Part shown: piece by piece, positions 22,427 to 22,466 of the stretch
How the letters are laid out: the number at the start of each line of letters is the position of its first letter
Position numbering within the stretch: position 1 is the stretch's first letter
Assembly: GCA_030637775.1 (NCBI GenBank)
Contig: DAOWFY010000149.1
Coordinates: 1-22,466, forward strand
Length of the DNA stretch: 22,466 nt
Direction: 5' to 3'
From: DAOVGU01 sp030637775 [NCBI: bacterium]
GTDB taxonomy: Bacteria > Ratteibacteria > UBA8468
Made by a program: the position numbers and the translations under genes
Notes under the pieces: model-generated
What the model was told of the DNA's origin: nothing
Seen by the model: only the letters and a program-made list of their open reading frames with translations
Databases searched by the model: none

Positions 22427-22466
22427 ATGGCTGAAAAGATAGACTATTGGAATTGGAACTTACCCA
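22427..22466 (+). CDS. Possible start of a gene running off the window
   Basis: ATG at 22427 opens a frame (MAEKIDYWNWNLP) that is still open at the window end. There is only a weak AGATAGAG before it and too little sequence to identify. It lies downstream of the tol-pal operon and after the hairpin at 22365-22388, so it would be a separate unit. Confidence 0.35.
   Translation, partial: MAEKIDYWNWNLP

Overview
The window looks like a chromosomal segment of an uncultivated, Gram-negative, probably anaerobic bacterium. A Kdo transferase for lipid A/LPS and a full Tol-Pal system point to an outer membrane. A V/A-type rotary ATPase and a ferredoxin-fused electron-transfer flavoprotein point to anaerobic energy metabolism. 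Base composition is moderate to AT-rich. Phylum cannot be fixed from the sequence; a candidate phylum such as Omnitrophota or Aerophobota is only a guess.

Left part (1-12.5 kb, all + strand). The window opens in the 3' end of a URO-D-family gene, followed by tightly coupled etfB and etfA (EtfA has an N-terminal 2x[4Fe-4S] domain). A V-type ATPase cluster follows in the order K, E, C, F, A, B, D. It is interrupted three times: by a wHTH-nucleotidyltransferase/HEPN pair between K and E, by a nitrilase-family amidohydrolase between C and F, and by a mannitol-1-phosphate-dehydrogenase-like protein between B and D. The usual subunit I (a) gene is absent, and etfBA sits where it would be expected. 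Rotor subunit K keeps the residues that bind Na+ in the Enterococcus hirae enzyme, so Na+ coupling is plausible. The cluster ends with a coupled nitroreductase and a tRNA-Leu(CAA).

Middle (12.5-15.9 kb). Downstream of the tRNA is a small repeat block carrying a second copy of the tRNA 3' end. On the minus strand lie rsfS (ribosome silencing factor, apparently starting at AUU) and an overlapping GAF/HD-GYP gene. Diverging from them is waaA, followed by a small Sm-like protein. The two promoters in the divergent gap interleave.

Right part (15.9-22.3 kb). A consensus-like promoter precedes a small Lrp/AsnC-type domain protein and the operon tolQ-tolR-tolA-tolB-[GH123/DUF4091-like secreted protein]-pal-[coiled-coil LysM protein]. 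The envelope-spanning Tol-Pal machine is thus co-expressed with a putative exported glycosidase and a peptidoglycan-binding coiled-coil protein in the place normally held by cpoB.

The most unusual signals are: short palindromic repeats read in frame inside etfA and tolB; duplication of the pal 5' end (ribosome-binding site plus signal peptide) in front of the GH123-like gene, with the ancestral start position now ACG; an apparent AUU start for rsfS; and a tRNA 3'-end duplication. Together they suggest a genome shaped by small mobile palindromes and cargo-gene insertions into housekeeping operons.
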